A stretch of DNA of 56,687 nucleotides from an uncultured Thermomicrobium sp. (GCA_938028665.1 CALIMB010000070.1:1-56687); one strand, 5' to 3'. Shown: positions 1-9,737, numbered from the stretch's first letter. Notes: generated from the sequence alone by a model not told the origin. Numbers and translations: made by a program.

Positions 1-267
1 GTTCTCTTGACCGGGGACGGGTTCAAGATGGTAGCAGCGCGCTCGGTACTGCTCGAGATCACAGAGGAGGTCTGACCAGACCGTGGTCCAGGTTCCAGTG
101 GAGGACTCGGCAGCTACCGCGGCCGCCGCCTCTTCCGGAGCAACACCTGGCTGAGGTGTGACGCGGAAACAGCAGAGGATCTCATTACTCCCCGGTACGT
201 AGGAGGGATCCCAATATCCTTGTTCGGAGTAGAGTTTCACGCCAGGAGTGTAACGAACATTCCGCAT
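1..267 (-). CDS. rbcL: RuBisCO large subunit, form I-like (N-terminal 89 residues; gene runs off the window)
   Basis: The first 89 codons read from ATG at 267 give the classic RuBisCO large-chain N-terminal domain. FRVTPQPG is followed by [17 protein letters not shown], then [13 protein letters not shown] and QEN at the window edge. The [11 protein letters not shown] segment holds the active-site Glu and Thr/Trp that the N-terminal domain contributes to the partner subunit. A strong AGGAGG lies just upstream of the ATG. The enzyme fixes CO2 on ribulose-1,5-bisphosphate in the Calvin cycle. The gene sits downstream of transaldolase on the same strand, after a 178-bp gap. The C-terminal catalytic barrel is outside the window, so active-site completeness and the subform cannot be judged. 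Confidence 0.93.
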   Translation of the reverse strand, partial: MRNVRYTPGVKLYSEQGYWDPSYVPGSNEILCCFRVTPQPGVAPEEAAAAVAAESSTGTWTTVWSDLLCDLEQYRARCYHLEPVPGQEN

Positions 268-393
268 ACCAGTTCCTCCTTACTCTTTCTGTGCTGTGTT
301 CGCCGAGCTATTGGTCTAGGTTAGTCCGGTCCCACCAAACCGCAAGATCGTGGGCAGCCAGCTTAGGGACTCCTATGAACCTTGCACCTCCTT

Positions 394-427
394 CCTGGGT
401 TTGACATGGTCCTGGGTTTGACATGGT
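394..427. repeat. 17-bp exact tandem duplication
   Basis: The unit CCTGGGTTTGACATGGT occurs at 394-410 and again at 411-427 with no spacer, between the transaldolase stop and the rbcL start. It could be a duplicated regulator-binding site ahead of rbcL or a simple slippage duplication. Confidence 0.75.
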
Positions 428-445
428 CGAGTACCCACCAAGGAC

Positions 446-1582
446 TCACCCCTCTCCTTCGATGGCAGCGAGCGCCAGACGTCGACTGCGCTCGGTGACA
501 GCGCTGATCAGGGCAAGATAGGCTTGTTCAAAGGCTGCAATTCCCTCAACCTCAAGTTCACTAAAGACAGCCGACAGATCGAGTCCGAGAGTCTCGAGTT
601 CTTGGAGGAGCGCGGCCGCATCAGTGGTCTGCTCATCGAGGACAGCCCGCACCTGGCCATGATCGAGGAAGGCCTCAAGCGTGGTTCGGGGGATGGTAGT
701 GATTGTCTTGGGAGCGACGAGCCCTTCGATGTATTTGACATCGGAATAGTGCGGATCCTTGGTGCTAGTCGATGCCCACAGCAGACGCTGGGGACGGGCT
801 CCGGCTCGGGCCAGTGCTTGCCAGCGGGGGGTGGCAAGCAGCTGGAGGAATGCCTGGTAGGCCAGCCGGGCATTGGCAATGGCGGCTTGACCGCGGAGTT
901 GCTTGCGCTTGTGAGGATCGAGGGTTCCAGCGGCGACCCGGGCATCCAACCAGCGGTCGACCTTGGTATCTAGGCGTGACACGAACAGGGATGCCACTGA
1001 GGTGACTGTCGACAAAGGCTCACCGGCGGCAAGACGGCGTTCCAGCCCAGCAAGGTAGGCATTAGCAATCTCCAGATAGCGGTCAACCGAGAAGATCAGG
1101 GTAGCATTCACATTAATGCCTTCGGCAGTGAGGAGCGTCAAGGCTCGTACACCCGCTGCCGTCGCTGGGACCTTGATGAGGATGTTGGGGCGATCCAGTT
1201 GCCACCAGAGTCGCTTTGCCTCCGTCACGGTAGCGTAGGTGTCATGAGCAAGCCGCGGATCGACCTCAATGCTGACAAAGCCGTCACTCCCACCACTCTG
1301 TTCAAAAATGGGACGGAGGAGGTCGGCAGCCATCGCCACATCGCGCAGCATGAGGGCCTCGACGATATCGCCGGGAGTGAGCACGCCGGCGCTGAGCAGG
1401 GCGATTTCCGCATCGTAGAGAGGGGACTCGGTAATCGCTCGGTGGAAGATAGCAGGATTTGTCGTGATGCCACTCACGATTCCTGCTTGTACCAGTTGGG
1501 CCAGCTCACCGGAAACCAAAATTGAGCGGCTTAAGTCATCGAGCCAGACCACCTGTCCATGGGCGCGGAGTGTCGCCACCAT
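446..1582 (-). CDS. tal: Transaldolase
   Basis: A 378-residue cytosolic transaldolase that transfers a dihydroxyacetone unit between sugar phosphates in the non-oxidative pentose phosphate pathway. The family motif GITTNPAIF is at about residues 38-46. The Schiff-base lysine lies in ILIKVPAT (Lys137). The length matches the long bacterial Tal subfamily (about 360-380 residues). ATG at 1582 is preceded by AAGGAGG. The gene is co-directional with and upstream of rbcL, so it may serve carbon rearrangement linked to CO2 fixation; that link is inferred from position only. Start and product are secure. Confidence 0.95.
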   Translation of the reverse strand: MVATLRAHGQVVWLDDLSRSILVSGELAQLVQAGIVSGITTNPAIFHRAITESPLYDAEIALLSAGVLTPGDIVEALMLRDVAMAADLLRPIFEQSGGSDGFVSIEVDPRLAHDTYATVTEAKRLWWQLDRPNILIKVPATAAGVRALTLLTAEGINVNATLIFSVDRYLEIANAYLAGLERRLAAGEPLSTVTSVASLFVSRLDTKVDRWLDARVAAGTLDPHKRKQLRGQAAIANARLAYQAFLQLLATPRWQALARAGARPQRLLWASTSTKDPHYSDVKYIEGLVAPKTITTIPRTTLEAFLDHGQVRAVLDEQTTDAAALLQELETLGLDLSAVFSELEVEGIAAFEQAYLALISAVTERSRRLALAAIEGEG

Positions 1583-1680
1583 CGCTGCCTCCTTCTGCTC
1601 GGTTCAAGTGTCCGTGGGAAAGGCAGCGCTTGACGACGCTCGAATGGGTGAGTGAGATGACCCATGTGGGTAAAGCAGGA

Positions 1681-2322
1681 TTACCCAATGAGGTAGTCGC
1701 CTTGGTGAGTGGGAAGGCGGCGTAGGTACCAACTGACGGCTTCGGTGCGATTGCTCACGCCAAGGGTGCGGAATAACCGTTTGAGGTGATGCTTGACAGT
1801 GTTGGGAGAAATACGCAGTTCTGCGGCCAATTCTTTATTGGTGAACCCTTTCGCTAAGAGGCTGAGAAGTTTTTCATCGAAGGGAGACAGTTCAACTGGG
1901 GGGCGGTGGGTGAGCCAGCGTCGGGCACTACGCGGATAAACAAGTTGTCCTTGGGCGACCTGGGTGATCGCCTCCAGCAGGTGCTGTGGTGCCATGGTCT
2001 TGAGCACGAAGCCTTCGGCACCGCCAGCAACGACCTGACGGACTGTTTCGGCATCACCGAAGGCACTGAGAACGACCACCTTAATTTGGGGTGCGCGCGT
2101 TTTCAGAAGGCGAAGGCATTCAAGGCCGCTCAACCCAGGAAGCTGTAAATCAAGGACGATGAGATCGGGATGCTCCCTCTCACAGAGGGGAAGCAGCTCT
2201 TGACCGTCAGTGACCTCAGCGATGACCTTCGCGTGATGCTCGCGTTCAAGGAGATCGCGGAGCGCACTGGCGATGAGAGGGTGGTCATCGGCAACAATGA
2301 CGCGGAGCTTTCTCTCAGCCAT
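1681..2322 (-). CDS. NarL/LuxR-family two-component response regulator
   Basis: The 213-residue protein has an N-terminal receiver domain. The acidic pocket is Asp12-Asp13 and the phosphoacceptor is Asp58 in LIVLDLQLPG; a lysine follows in FVLKTM. The C-terminal half is a LuxR-type helix-turn-helix, with FTNKELAAELRISPNTVKHH as recognition region. ATG at 2322 was chosen because it overlaps the kinase stop by 8 nt, implying translational coupling. A longer reading to 2391 adds 23 residues of no family likeness. It is a DNA-binding transcription factor phosphorylated by the adjacent kinase. Target genes are unknown; the transaldolase/rbcL genes just downstream are candidates. Confidence 0.92.
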   Translation of the reverse strand: MAERKLRVIVADDHPLIASALRDLLEREHHAKVIAEVTDGQELLPLCEREHPDLIVLDLQLPGLSGLECLRLLKTRAPQIKVVVLSAFGDAETVRQVVAGGAEGFVLKTMAPQHLLEAITQVAQGQLVYPRSARRWLTHRPPVELSPFDEKLLSLLAKGFTNKELAAELRISPNTVKHHLKRLFRTLGVSNRTEAVSWYLRRLPTHQGDYLIG

Positions 2323-3001
2323 GGAGCGGGACCTCAACACGTACACGGGTGCCCTGACCTGGTGTACTTTCGATGGAGGCTTGACCCCCAATCAGAGTCG
2401 CGCGTTGGGCAATACTGAGAAGCCCATGTCGACTAGCTCTCAGTGGTGGCTGCGGTTGCTGTTCAGTGGAAAAGCCGCGGCCACGATCCTCGACAATGAG
2501 CACGAGGTGGTTACCGTGCACTGAGAGAGTGACGCTCGCAGTGTCGGTTTGCGCATGCCGGTAAACGTTTGCCAGGGCTTCCTGGACGATGCGATAGAGT
2601 GCCATACGCTGGGTCAGCGGGAGAGGAGGAAGCACTGGTGGAAGTGACAAATTGATCGTCAGGCCGGTTAGCTCTTCGTACTGAGCAACCAGATCTTCAA
2701 GCGCGGCCGTAAAGTCACCTTCAAGCAACCAGGTCCGCGTGGCATTGAGAAGTAGACGGAGATCCCCCAGAGCCCACTCAATACCGTGTGCAATAGTCGC
2801 CAGTTCTCTGAGGAGAGCCGCTCGCTGCACTCGCTCTTTCCGCTCAAGTTGAGCCCGCAAGGAGGTTAAGCGGCCCAGGACAGCGAAGAGGTTTTGCACC
2901 GGTCCGTCGTGGATGTCTAGCACGATACGCTGGACAAGATCGTGGGTAAGGGAAGTAGCATGATATAAGTGATTCGCAGAGTTGGTATTGTCTATGCACA
3001 T
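2315..3001 (-). CDS. NarL-type (HisKA_3) sensor histidine kinase, short cytosolic form
   Basis: The H-box is in IVLDIHDGPVQN (His31 from the chosen start). The HATPase region has an N-box around IVQEALANVYRHA, a G1 box VEDRGRGF and a second glycine region in RHGLLSIAQRA. This is the DHp/ATPase layout of NarX/DegS-type kinases. No membrane segment or sensor domain is visible. ATG at 3001 (228 residues) is chosen because the roughly 125 codons upstream, to 3376, read like untranslated sequence and contain a 32-bp palindrome. ATG at 3025 is an alternative. The kinase probably senses a cytosolic signal and phosphorylates the overlapping regulator. Confidence 0.8.
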   Translation of the reverse strand: MCIDNTNSANHLYHATSLTHDLVQRIVLDIHDGPVQNLFAVLGRLTSLRAQLERKERVQRAALLRELATIAHGIEWALGDLRLLLNATRTWLLEGDFTAALEDLVAQYEELTGLTINLSLPPVLPPLPLTQRMALYRIVQEALANVYRHAQTDTASVTLSVHGNHLVLIVEDRGRGFSTEQQPQPPLRASRHGLLSIAQRATLIGGQASIESTPGQGTRVRVEVPLHG

Positions 3002-4562
3002 TCTACGCCCCCTGTGATCCTGCATTAGGACGGCCTGCCTTCTTTCTGGCTCGCAGTGTGCGCAGTCAAGCAGGATTGTTGAGCCTCCCAGATACTGCGG
3101 GAGGCCAACTAGGGGACGGGACGGCTGGCTCGCCTCGCAACCAGCCTGGGGAGAGGCGAGACAGTGAACGACCACTTTCCACTGGAGGACCCCAGAGATC
3201 TTGCACTGATGTCCTCCATTAGGGACAGTAGTGCACCTCAATACCGAGTATGACAAGCGCGGGGTAGCTTCGGCAAATGCTGACAAGGGCACCTGTGACG
3301 GGATTTTCTTGACACTGCTGTCCCTTTCAGTTGCGAAACGCGTCAACGGGCGGCAAGCTTGCCACCCGTTGACCACTCCTACCCTGCAATAGTCTTGAGG
3401 GCGTGTCTTACCATAACTGGGCGTCGCGTGCCTGGATGGGATTCACCCCGGTGGGTCGAGGGCGTCAGAGTAGCTTCACAAGCTGAGCTGAGGCGACCAT
3501 CATGGTTCTTTGCGTCAGCCGGATCAGCAAGGGTACCGTGCAGAAACTCGGCGTAGAGAGGTGGCCAGCGTAGGTGACACACAGTGTGCAAGGCCAGGTG
3601 CGCCCCGCACATGTTCCCTCTCGCCCGACTCCTTGTCCGTAAACGCGTAACGGTCCAGCAGCAAGCTATCACCTGTCGGTTGCCAGAAGAGGCACTAACC
3701 GTGGTTTTGGAGCCAAGCCTCTCGAGGGACCCGCGTCAGGATCAGGAAGATACCCAGGAGATCACCACCGGATGCGAAAGATTGAGAACCGTAGAGGTGC
3801 CCTCGGAAGAGTTGTGCTCGGGCAAAACCCAAGCAAGAGTGGGACAAAGAAGATTGCGCACGACGTGAGGACGGAGCGCCAGGATGAGCTCGTGGTGGCG
3901 TCGGCGTGCAGCGTTGTTGTGGACGGAGGTGAGGAGTACGCGAGGCGAGAGACCTGGTGCAAACTCCGACGCTATCAACGAGGTGGGAACTGCCAGCGCA
4001 TGGCGAAATTCATGCCGCGGAACAAAGACAAAGGTGAGGATGGAGACTCACCTGTTCACGATAAGGACAAGCGTGTCAGATGGCTCGAGTAACAGTGCGA
4101 TGATGAGAAAGCTGACAGCAGCCAACACCGCCGGGAGGAGAGACCGGGCCATGATAGTAGCGATCCGTTTAGGCTCAGGCAGCCGCCTTTAAGGAGGCCG
4201 TGGGTTAGCCGTGTCAAGCGTACTAAAGATTGTCAAGAGATAGCTCGTCCTCAGCGAACGGTGGAGAGTTTTGCATGGTCATACGAACTAATCACTGAGG
4301 CGCGCTGCTTGATACTCTTGGCCACGCTAGCCTGTGAGCGGACACGGATACGCGATTGGTGCGTCGTGTAGCAACGTTCCGAGAGGAGGCTTGCCCAAAT
4401 TACGACATTCCCCTCGTCGTTCACATGTCAACGTCAGGAGCCAAGTATCCAACCCAAAAGCTGGGGCAGCGGAGACACGTGGGCAGCGCGAACTTGGCCG
4501 GCTTCTCTTTGGCCGATCAGCAGGTGAGAGGGCAACTCAGAGCAACGAGGGTTGCCCGCACT
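3002..4562. other. 1.5-kb region without a convincing gene
   Basis: No reading frame here shows family likeness, a good ribosome site and sustained length together. On the minus strand an ATG at 4152 opens 34 codons beginning MARSLLPAVLAAVSFLIIAL, which would form a membrane anchor. They end at a stop, and other frames continue downstream; this may be a decayed membrane-protein gene, but no homology is claimed. The region also carries the dyad at 3342-3373 and a 7-bp hairpin at 3083-3105, upstream of the kinase. Two TTGACA-like boxes (minus strand, near 4213-4218 and 4232-4237) lack good -10 partners. Confidence 0.5.
3342..3373. promoter_or_regulatory. 32-bp near-perfect palindrome upstream of the histidine kinase
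   Basis: The arms GTCAACGGGCGGCAAG and CTTGCCACCCGTTGAC pair with a single mismatch (3351/3364) around AAGCTT. It lies about 340 bp upstream of the chosen kinase start. It could be an operator for a dimeric regulator or a terminator-type hairpin. There is no T-tract on either side. Confidence 0.6.
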
Positions 4563-5882
4563 CTACCGAGCGCGTTGGGCAAGAAGCTCGCGCCAGACAG
4601 GACCATCGGGGTAGCGGTACTGTTCGAGCGACTCGCGTTTCATCTCGATTGAGTATCCTGGCCGTTCCGGCGGTAGATACCGTGCCTGTCGCACCCGGAC
4701 GGGATCGACGAAGTGCTCATGCAGGTGGTCGACATGCTCGATCATGCGGTGCTCCATGGTGCCACTGACGGCGAGAAAGTCGAACATGGACAGATGTTGC
4801 ACATACTCGCACAAGCCGACGCCACCGGCATGAGGACAGACGGGGACACCGAATTTGGCAGCAAGCAGGAGGACAGCGAGGACCTCGTTGACACCACCGA
4901 GCCGGCAGGCATCGATCTGGCAGAAGCGGATGGCACCCGAGGCGAGGAGCTGCTTGAAAAGCACCCGATTGGCACAGTGCTCACCGGTGGCCACACCAAT
5001 CGGGGCTATGGCTTCGGCAATAGCCTTATGACCAAGCACATCGTCAGGATGCGTCGGCTCTTCGATCCACCAGGGATTGAACTCAGCCAGCTCGCGCATC
5101 CAGGCGATCGCTTCCGGGACATCCCAGCGTTGGTTCGCATCCATCATCAGCTTGCACGCAGGGCCAATGACATCACGCAGCAGTCGGGCGCGGGCACGGT
5201 CGTGCGCCAGATCTTGGCCCACCTTCATCTTGATAGCCGTGAAGCCCTGCTCCATGGCTTGGCGCGCCAGTGCGGCGACCTGCTCGTCACTGTAACCGAG
5301 CCAGCCAGCCGAAGTGGTGTAGCAGGGATAGCCGGAGCGGAACAGCTCCTGCTCGCGCTCAGCCCGGAATGGCGCTTGGCGACGCAGAAGCTCAAGCGCC
5401 TCCTCGGGAGTAAGTGCGTCAGTGATATGGCGGAAGGGAATAAGACGGACGAGCTGTTCAGGAGAGAGGTCAGCGAGGAGCTTCCAGACAGGTTTGCCGA
5501 CGGCACGTGCCCAAAGATCCCAAACGGCATTAATAATGGCGGCTGTTGCCAAATGCAGGACGCCTTTCTCTGGGCCAACCCAGCGTAGCTGACCGTCGGC
5601 AGTCAGGCGATACCAGTAGCGGCCGAAGTCAGCAACGATCTCCTCCAGGCGTTGGCCCACGACGAATGGCTGCAGTGAATGGATGGCAGCAACACAGAGT
5701 TCGTTCCCACGACCGATGGTGAAGGTGAGACCATGGCCTTCCAGGCCTGGCGAGTCCGTGTAGAGGATGACATAGGCAGCTGAGTAGTCAGGATCAGGAT
5801 GCATGGCATCAGAGCCAGCGAGCGTGAGCGAGGTGGGGAAGCGGATATCGAACACTTCCAGCTTGGTGATTGTCGTGGGCAT
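4563..5882 (-). CDS. L-fuconate dehydratase (enolase superfamily)
   Basis: The 439-residue enzyme dehydrates L-fuconate to 2-keto-3-deoxy-L-fuconate. It shows the mandelate-racemase-type active site: KMK (Lys218/Lys220), the first metal ligand in MMDANQRW (Asp248), the second in [10 protein letters not shown] (Glu274-275) and the third in ATGEHC (Glu301). The N-terminal FDIRFPTS and [15 protein letters not shown], and the total length, are those of the FucD branch rather than mandelate racemase. ATG at 5882 follows GGAG at a good distance. It is the last gene of the minus-strand sugar run, 246 bp beyond the GH20 gene and separated from it by a hairpin, so it may be independently transcribed. 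Related aldonates are possible substrates. Confidence 0.88.
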   Translation of the reverse strand: MPTTITKLEVFDIRFPTSLTLAGSDAMHPDPDYSAAYVILYTDSPGLEGHGLTFTIGRGNELCVAAIHSLQPFVVGQRLEEIVADFGRYWYRLTADGQLRWVGPEKGVLHLATAAIINAVWDLWARAVGKPVWKLLADLSPEQLVRLIPFRHITDALTPEEALELLRRQAPFRAEREQELFRSGYPCYTTSAGWLGYSDEQVAALARQAMEQGFTAIKMKVGQDLAHDRARARLLRDVIGPACKLMMDANQRWDVPEAIAWMRELAEFNPWWIEEPTHPDDVLGHKAIAEAIAPIGVATGEHCANRVLFKQLLASGAIRFCQIDACRLGGVNEVLAVLLLAAKFGVPVCPHAGGVGLCEYVQHLSMFDFLAVSGTMEHRMIEHVDHLHEHFVDPVRVRQARYLPPERPGYSIEMKRESLEQYRYPDGPVWRELLAQRAR

Positions 5883-5916
5883 GGGCCATCTCCTTTCGCC
5901 GTGGGCTCTCACCGGG

Positions 5917-5964
5917 TCACTGGGCCGGGTTCCGCCGGGAGAGCGTGAAAACCCGGCCCAGTGA
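5917..5964. terminator. 15-bp perfect stem hairpin between GH20 and fuconate dehydratase genes
   Basis: 5917-5931 and 5950-5964 (TCACTGGGCCGGGTT and its exact reverse complement) form a 15-bp stem with an 18-nt loop. It sits about 165 nt after the GH20 stop and 35 nt before the dehydratase start. It lacks a T-tract, so termination is inferred from stem strength and position only. Confidence 0.6.
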
Positions 5965-6127
5965 TCATCGCAGATGCGGTGTGGTTGTGGAAGGGCTGGA
6001 GCTGGAAGAAGATGAGGACTGTACGTCCCTCATCTCGACTGGCGACGATTGAGCGCAAAGGGGCACTTTCGGCCGGCAAGCAAGGCGGGACGCACACTCC
6101 GGTACACCGATTTCCAGAGCGCTTCCT

Positions 6128-8227
6128 TTAGCTTGGCGAGAGCCCCCCAAGGAGGCCGGCTTGCTGTAAATAGCGTCGGATATCTGCTGGCAGCTCCTCC
6201 GGGCCAACGCGGTGAACAAGCTCCAAGACGTTGGCAAGACCCTCCTCCCAGAGCGGACGATAATCCGGTGCATGATAGGTTTGCAGCTGTGTATCGATCG
6301 GCTGTCCGGCAGCGTAGCGATCACGTTGCTCTCGGAGCCAGGAGAGTGCAGCGTCATAGCGTTGTTCGAGTGCGGTAAAGCGGTTGAGTGTTTGGTGAAT
6401 TTCGGCTCGGCGGGCGTGGCGGAGCCAGACAGCCTGGAATTCAGCAGCAAGAGGTTGAAGTCGTGCTCTGTGTTGAGCGAGTGTCGCAAGCGCGCGATCA
6501 AGGTTCTGTATTGCACTAGGTGTAGGTGCCGTCGGGAGGTTGCGGAGCATGGTGCGGAGCTCCTGGCTAGCCAAAAGCTTCTCCGCTGCGAAGACAATGA
6601 GGCGAGCGGCAAAGGTGTAATCGAGGCGCAGCTGGGGATCAGGTAAAGGAGTCCACGCGGTTAACGCGGCATCAGCGGCGTCACGGAGGTGAGTCAGGGC
6701 AGTCGGATCAACCGTTTGGATAAGGCGACCAACCAGTGGCTCGTCAAAGAGCGCAAGTGCACTATTCGAGCGGTTTGGCAAGCCGAGCGTGGGTGCGGTT
6801 ACAGCGCGTCCCAGGGTATGGAGAGCCTCAATGCTAGCGTCATTGGCTGGTCGGTGGAAGTACTGGATCGCAAAAGCCGCATCGATCTCTTCTAAGGGAA
6901 TATCTGGACCTGACCAGGCGGCAGCGGCACCGACAGCATAGGGGTAAAGGGAGAGGGAAAGCGGCTGATAATGGCCGTAGTCACCCCAGTCAGTGAGCAG
7001 CATACCGGAGGCACCGGCGGCTAATCCGTCACGAACAAAGGTGCGGATATTGGCGACAGCATTGGCGATCCGCGGGAAGAGGGTATTCCAGCTCGAGGTG
7101 CCTGGGCAGACCCAGAAGGTCCGGCCAAGTGATCCCAGGAGGCCCGCAGTGGGGTAGTGTTCCTGTGCCTCATAGTGCCAATCGAGCAGGAGGATGTCCT
7201 CCGGAAGTTGGCTGACGAGGTCTGGGTAATGCAGCAAAATGTCAGCCCAGATCATGATCCGCCGCCCGTAACGGGCAGCAAGGTCACGGAGGCGCAGGAT
7301 ATGTTGGAGGTAGAGGCGCCCCTTACCGAGTTGCTGTGCCAGCTGCTTTGACTGTCCTGTGCCAAGGTCCCACGTTTCATCGCAGTCAACGTTGAACCAA
7401 GGAGACGAAAAGTTGGGGAGAAATTCTGCGTAGAGCTCGTCGAGCAGCTGGTAGGTCTCCTCACGGGCCGGGGTCAGACTCCACCGCCAGCCAACTTCGT
7501 CGAGATGGGCGTATTGCGGCAGAGAGAGCAAGCGTCGCTGGTGGCCAAACGACTGGAAGTTCGGCACGAGCTCGATATACCGCTCCTGACAGTAGCGATC
7601 GAGCGCGAGGAGGTCGTCCGGCGTCAGGGGATCACAGCCAACACTGATCTCGGGGTGGCGTGAAAAGTGAAAGGTGTGTTCGATATAGAGCTGAAAATGA
7701 TTGTACTTTAGGCTAGCGAGCAGGTCGATAAGGCGGAAGAGGGTCTGGCGGGTGGGAACTTTGCCACGGGAGACATCGAGCATAACGCCGCGGTGAGATA
7801 CGACTGGCCAGTCAGTGACGGTGAGAGTGGGAAGTCGGCGGCCAAACACACGGAGCAGCTGGCGCAGGGTCTGTATTCCATAAAAGAGACCTGATGCCGT
7901 GGGAGCGGTGAGGACCACGCGGAGCGGCTCGATACGGAGGACATAGCCTTCAGAGCCGAGCTCGCTCCCGTGAGCGGCCGAGGCTGAACCGATCAGGAGC
8001 ACGAGACGATTAGCGCCCTCGAGTGGATCGAGTGCTTTCCGGATATGAAGCGGAAGTCCAGTCATTTCTTGAACTGTTTCTTGAAGGAGCTGTGCAAGGG
8101 AAAGAAGCTGTGGTCCAGAATCGACCTTGAGGACAAGCTCGCTATCCCAGTCAAGAAAAAATGCCTGATCATGCGGACCACGCTCCAGACGGCGGGGTGG
8201 TGGCAGCAGGGGAATACCTCCGGTCAT
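6128..8227 (-). CDS. Glycoside hydrolase family 20 (beta-N-acetylhexosaminidase-like)
   Basis: The 699-residue protein has a GH20b-type N-terminal alpha/beta domain (about 5-140, with SEGYVLRIEPLRVVLTAP and SGLFYGIQTLRQLL). A GH20 barrel begins at SHRGVMLDVSRGKVP. The substrate-assisted catalytic pair is Asp283-Glu284 in FNVDCDETW. A long helical C-terminal region (about 480-699) follows. The family removes terminal GlcNAc/GalNAc from chitin, glycans or muropeptides. No signal peptide is visible, so it is probably cytosolic. ATG at 8227 is preceded by GGAGG; a longer reading to 8290 lacks support. It belongs to the amino-sugar cluster with AnmK and NagA, so muropeptide or chitin-type fragments are the likely substrates. 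Confidence 0.88.
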   Translation of the reverse strand: MTGGIPLLPPPRRLERGPHDQAFFLDWDSELVLKVDSGPQLLSLAQLLQETVQEMTGLPLHIRKALDPLEGANRLVLLIGSASAAHGSELGSEGYVLRIEPLRVVLTAPTASGLFYGIQTLRQLLRVFGRRLPTLTVTDWPVVSHRGVMLDVSRGKVPTRQTLFRLIDLLASLKYNHFQLYIEHTFHFSRHPEISVGCDPLTPDDLLALDRYCQERYIELVPNFQSFGHQRRLLSLPQYAHLDEVGWRWSLTPAREETYQLLDELYAEFLPNFSSPWFNVDCDETWDLGTGQSKQLAQQLGKGRLYLQHILRLRDLAARYGRRIMIWADILLHYPDLVSQLPEDILLLDWHYEAQEHYPTAGLLGSLGRTFWVCPGTSSWNTLFPRIANAVANIRTFVRDGLAAGASGMLLTDWGDYGHYQPLSLSLYPYAVGAAAAWSGPDIPLEEIDAAFAIQYFHRPANDASIEALHTLGRAVTAPTLGLPNRSNSALALFDEPLVGRLIQTVDPTALTHLRDAADAALTAWTPLPDPQLRLDYTFAARLIVFAAEKLLASQELRTMLRNLPTAPTPSAIQNLDRALATLAQHRARLQPLAAEFQAVWLRHARRAEIHQTLNRFTALEQRYDAALSWLREQRDRYAAGQPIDTQLQTYHAPDYRPLWEEGLANVLELVHRVGPEELPADIRRYLQQAGLLGGLSPS

Positions 8228-8456
8228 ACAGTCCCTCCTCACTTTGCTCACGGATCGGAACAACCGAAAACGATGCTGGTTGCCAGACAAGCGCTTTTGA
8301 CGATGTCACCACATACTGAGGGTCACCTCCTCGCTCGAAGAGCGATGCTGTACTGGACCACACAGCGAGACAGTTCCCGCCTGGGGAAGCCGCCGAAGCC
8401 CGACAGCCGTTGACAAGGCCAGGGTAGTCCGGCGCCCAGGGTGAGACCGTTTCTGC

Positions 8457-9737
8457 TTAGGGCGTGTCAACATCGTGGAACCTCCTGGCTGGGTCGTAAG
8501 GCTGTTGCCGTGGAGGAGTGAGTGAGCCGAGTACCACTGCCTGGCGAGCACCGGTGGCACGTGGGACATTGGTTGGTAGACCAAGATAGGCATCATGGGC
8601 AAGCAGGGCAAAGGCCATCGCCTCTTTCGCTTTGGCATCGATCCCGACAGCGTCGGAGACCCGCACAGGGATCGGTGCCAGGAGATCTTGAAGAAAGCGC
8701 AGGAGTGTGGGGTTGCGGGCACCTCCACCCGAGACGATAACCTCATCCAGGTCGTCTAGAGGCAGCCAACGCTGGTACGCTTGCGCGATCGCATGGGCAG
8801 TAAACGCGGTTGCGGTAGCAAGGAGATCACACGCTTGCTGCCAGTGGAGTGGTGAGGCAGCGGTGGTGGAGAGAACACCCTCAGACAGTCCAGCTTGCGC
8901 CAACAGTTGGCGAGCAAAGGGCAGGCCATAGCGCTCTCGTCCAGTGGTCTTGGGCGGGGGGCGATCGAGAAAGTCATCATGAAGCAGCTGGGTGAGGAGA
9001 GCATGATCCACACGTCCTGCGGCAGCCAGTAACCCATCCTGATCGAAAGAAGCTTGACCTGCAGTGAGCAAGGAGACGAGTCCATCGAGCACCATGGTGC
9101 CGGGGCCGGTGTCAAAGGCAAAGACCTCGGCAAGGGTACAGTTGGCCGGCAGGTAGGTGACATTGCCGATACCACCAAGGTTCTGCACAGCACGAGAGCG
9201 CTCGGGATGGCGAAGAGCTACCCAATCGAAGTAGGGCACGAGCGGTGCTCCTTGCCCGCCAACAGCAAGGTCAGCATCGCGGAACGAGGAGATGACGGGA
9301 ACGCCAGTGCGGAGGGCAATCACCGCAGGATTACCAATTTGCAGTGTTCCAGCTGCCTTGATTGAAAGGGTGGGATCTGGATCCGGTTGATGCCAGACAG
9401 TTTGACCGTGCGAGCCGATAACGAAGACCTGTTCCAGGGGGACCCCAGCCTCTTGGCAGGCCAGCTGCGCAGCTTGAGCGAAGAGCTCTCCTAGAATCAC
9501 GTTAAGGGTGCAGAGGCGCGGTAATGCACCCTCTGCCTGATCGAAGAGTAAGAAGAGTTCATGCCGAATCTCCGGGGGGATCGGGAAGGTGACAAAAGCA
9601 AGAAGCTTGAGTTGGGCTGTTTCGGCCGCGCCACTCACTGAGACAACTGCCGCATCGATCGCATCAGCTGAGGTACCGGAGAGAAGTCCAACGCAGATCC
9701 TCTCGCGGCTGCCGAAAATCCCATCTGACCTACTCAT
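8457..9737 (-). CDS. anmK: Anhydro-N-acetylmuramic acid kinase
   Basis: The enzyme opens and phosphorylates 1,6-anhydroMurNAc to MurNAc-6-phosphate in peptidoglycan recycling. Family features are VGLLSGTSADAIDAA near residues 17-31, the catalytic-Asp region in SSFRDADLAVGGQGAPLVP, NLGGIGNVTYLP, FDTGPG and a C-terminal VSGGGARNP. The chosen start, the second of two adjacent ATGs (9737 rather than 9740), sits about 7 nt after GGAGG. It overlaps the stop of the upstream serine hydrolase gene, implying coupling. No MurQ etherase, the next step of the pathway, is visible in the window. Confidence 0.93.
   Translation of the reverse strand: MSRSDGIFGSRERICVGLLSGTSADAIDAAVVSVSGAAETAQLKLLAFVTFPIPPEIRHELFLLFDQAEGALPRLCTLNVILGELFAQAAQLACQEAGVPLEQVFVIGSHGQTVWHQPDPDPTLSIKAAGTLQIGNPAVIALRTGVPVISSFRDADLAVGGQGAPLVPYFDWVALRHPERSRAVQNLGGIGNVTYLPANCTLAEVFAFDTGPGTMVLDGLVSLLTAGQASFDQDGLLAAAGRVDHALLTQLLHDDFLDRPPPKTTGRERYGLPFARQLLAQAGLSEGVLSTTAASPLHWQQACDLLATATAFTAHAIAQAYQRWLPLDDLDEVIVSGGGARNPTLLRFLQDLLAPIPVRVSDAVGIDAKAKEAMAFALLAHDAYLGLPTNVPRATGARQAVVLGSLTPPRQQPYDPARRFHDVDTP

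Noticed and set aside
3002-3376. N-terminal extension of the histidine kinase
   Set aside because: No family likeness, contains two hairpin-forming sequences, and a plausible start exists at 3001.
3884-4152. Minus-strand frames suggesting a membrane-protein gene
   Set aside because: Only the first 34 codons look hydrophobic; stops and frame changes follow, no ribosome site precedes the ATG, and no homology is recognised.
4713-5588. 291-codon plus-strand frame antisense to fuconate dehydratase
   Set aside because: Shadow of a clearly homologous gene with intact active-site motifs on the other strand.
8306-8314. Three-codon frame (ATG TGG TGA) behind AGGAGGTG, upstream of the GH20 gene
   Set aside because: Could be a minimal leader ORF, but the spacing is long and chance occurrence is likely.
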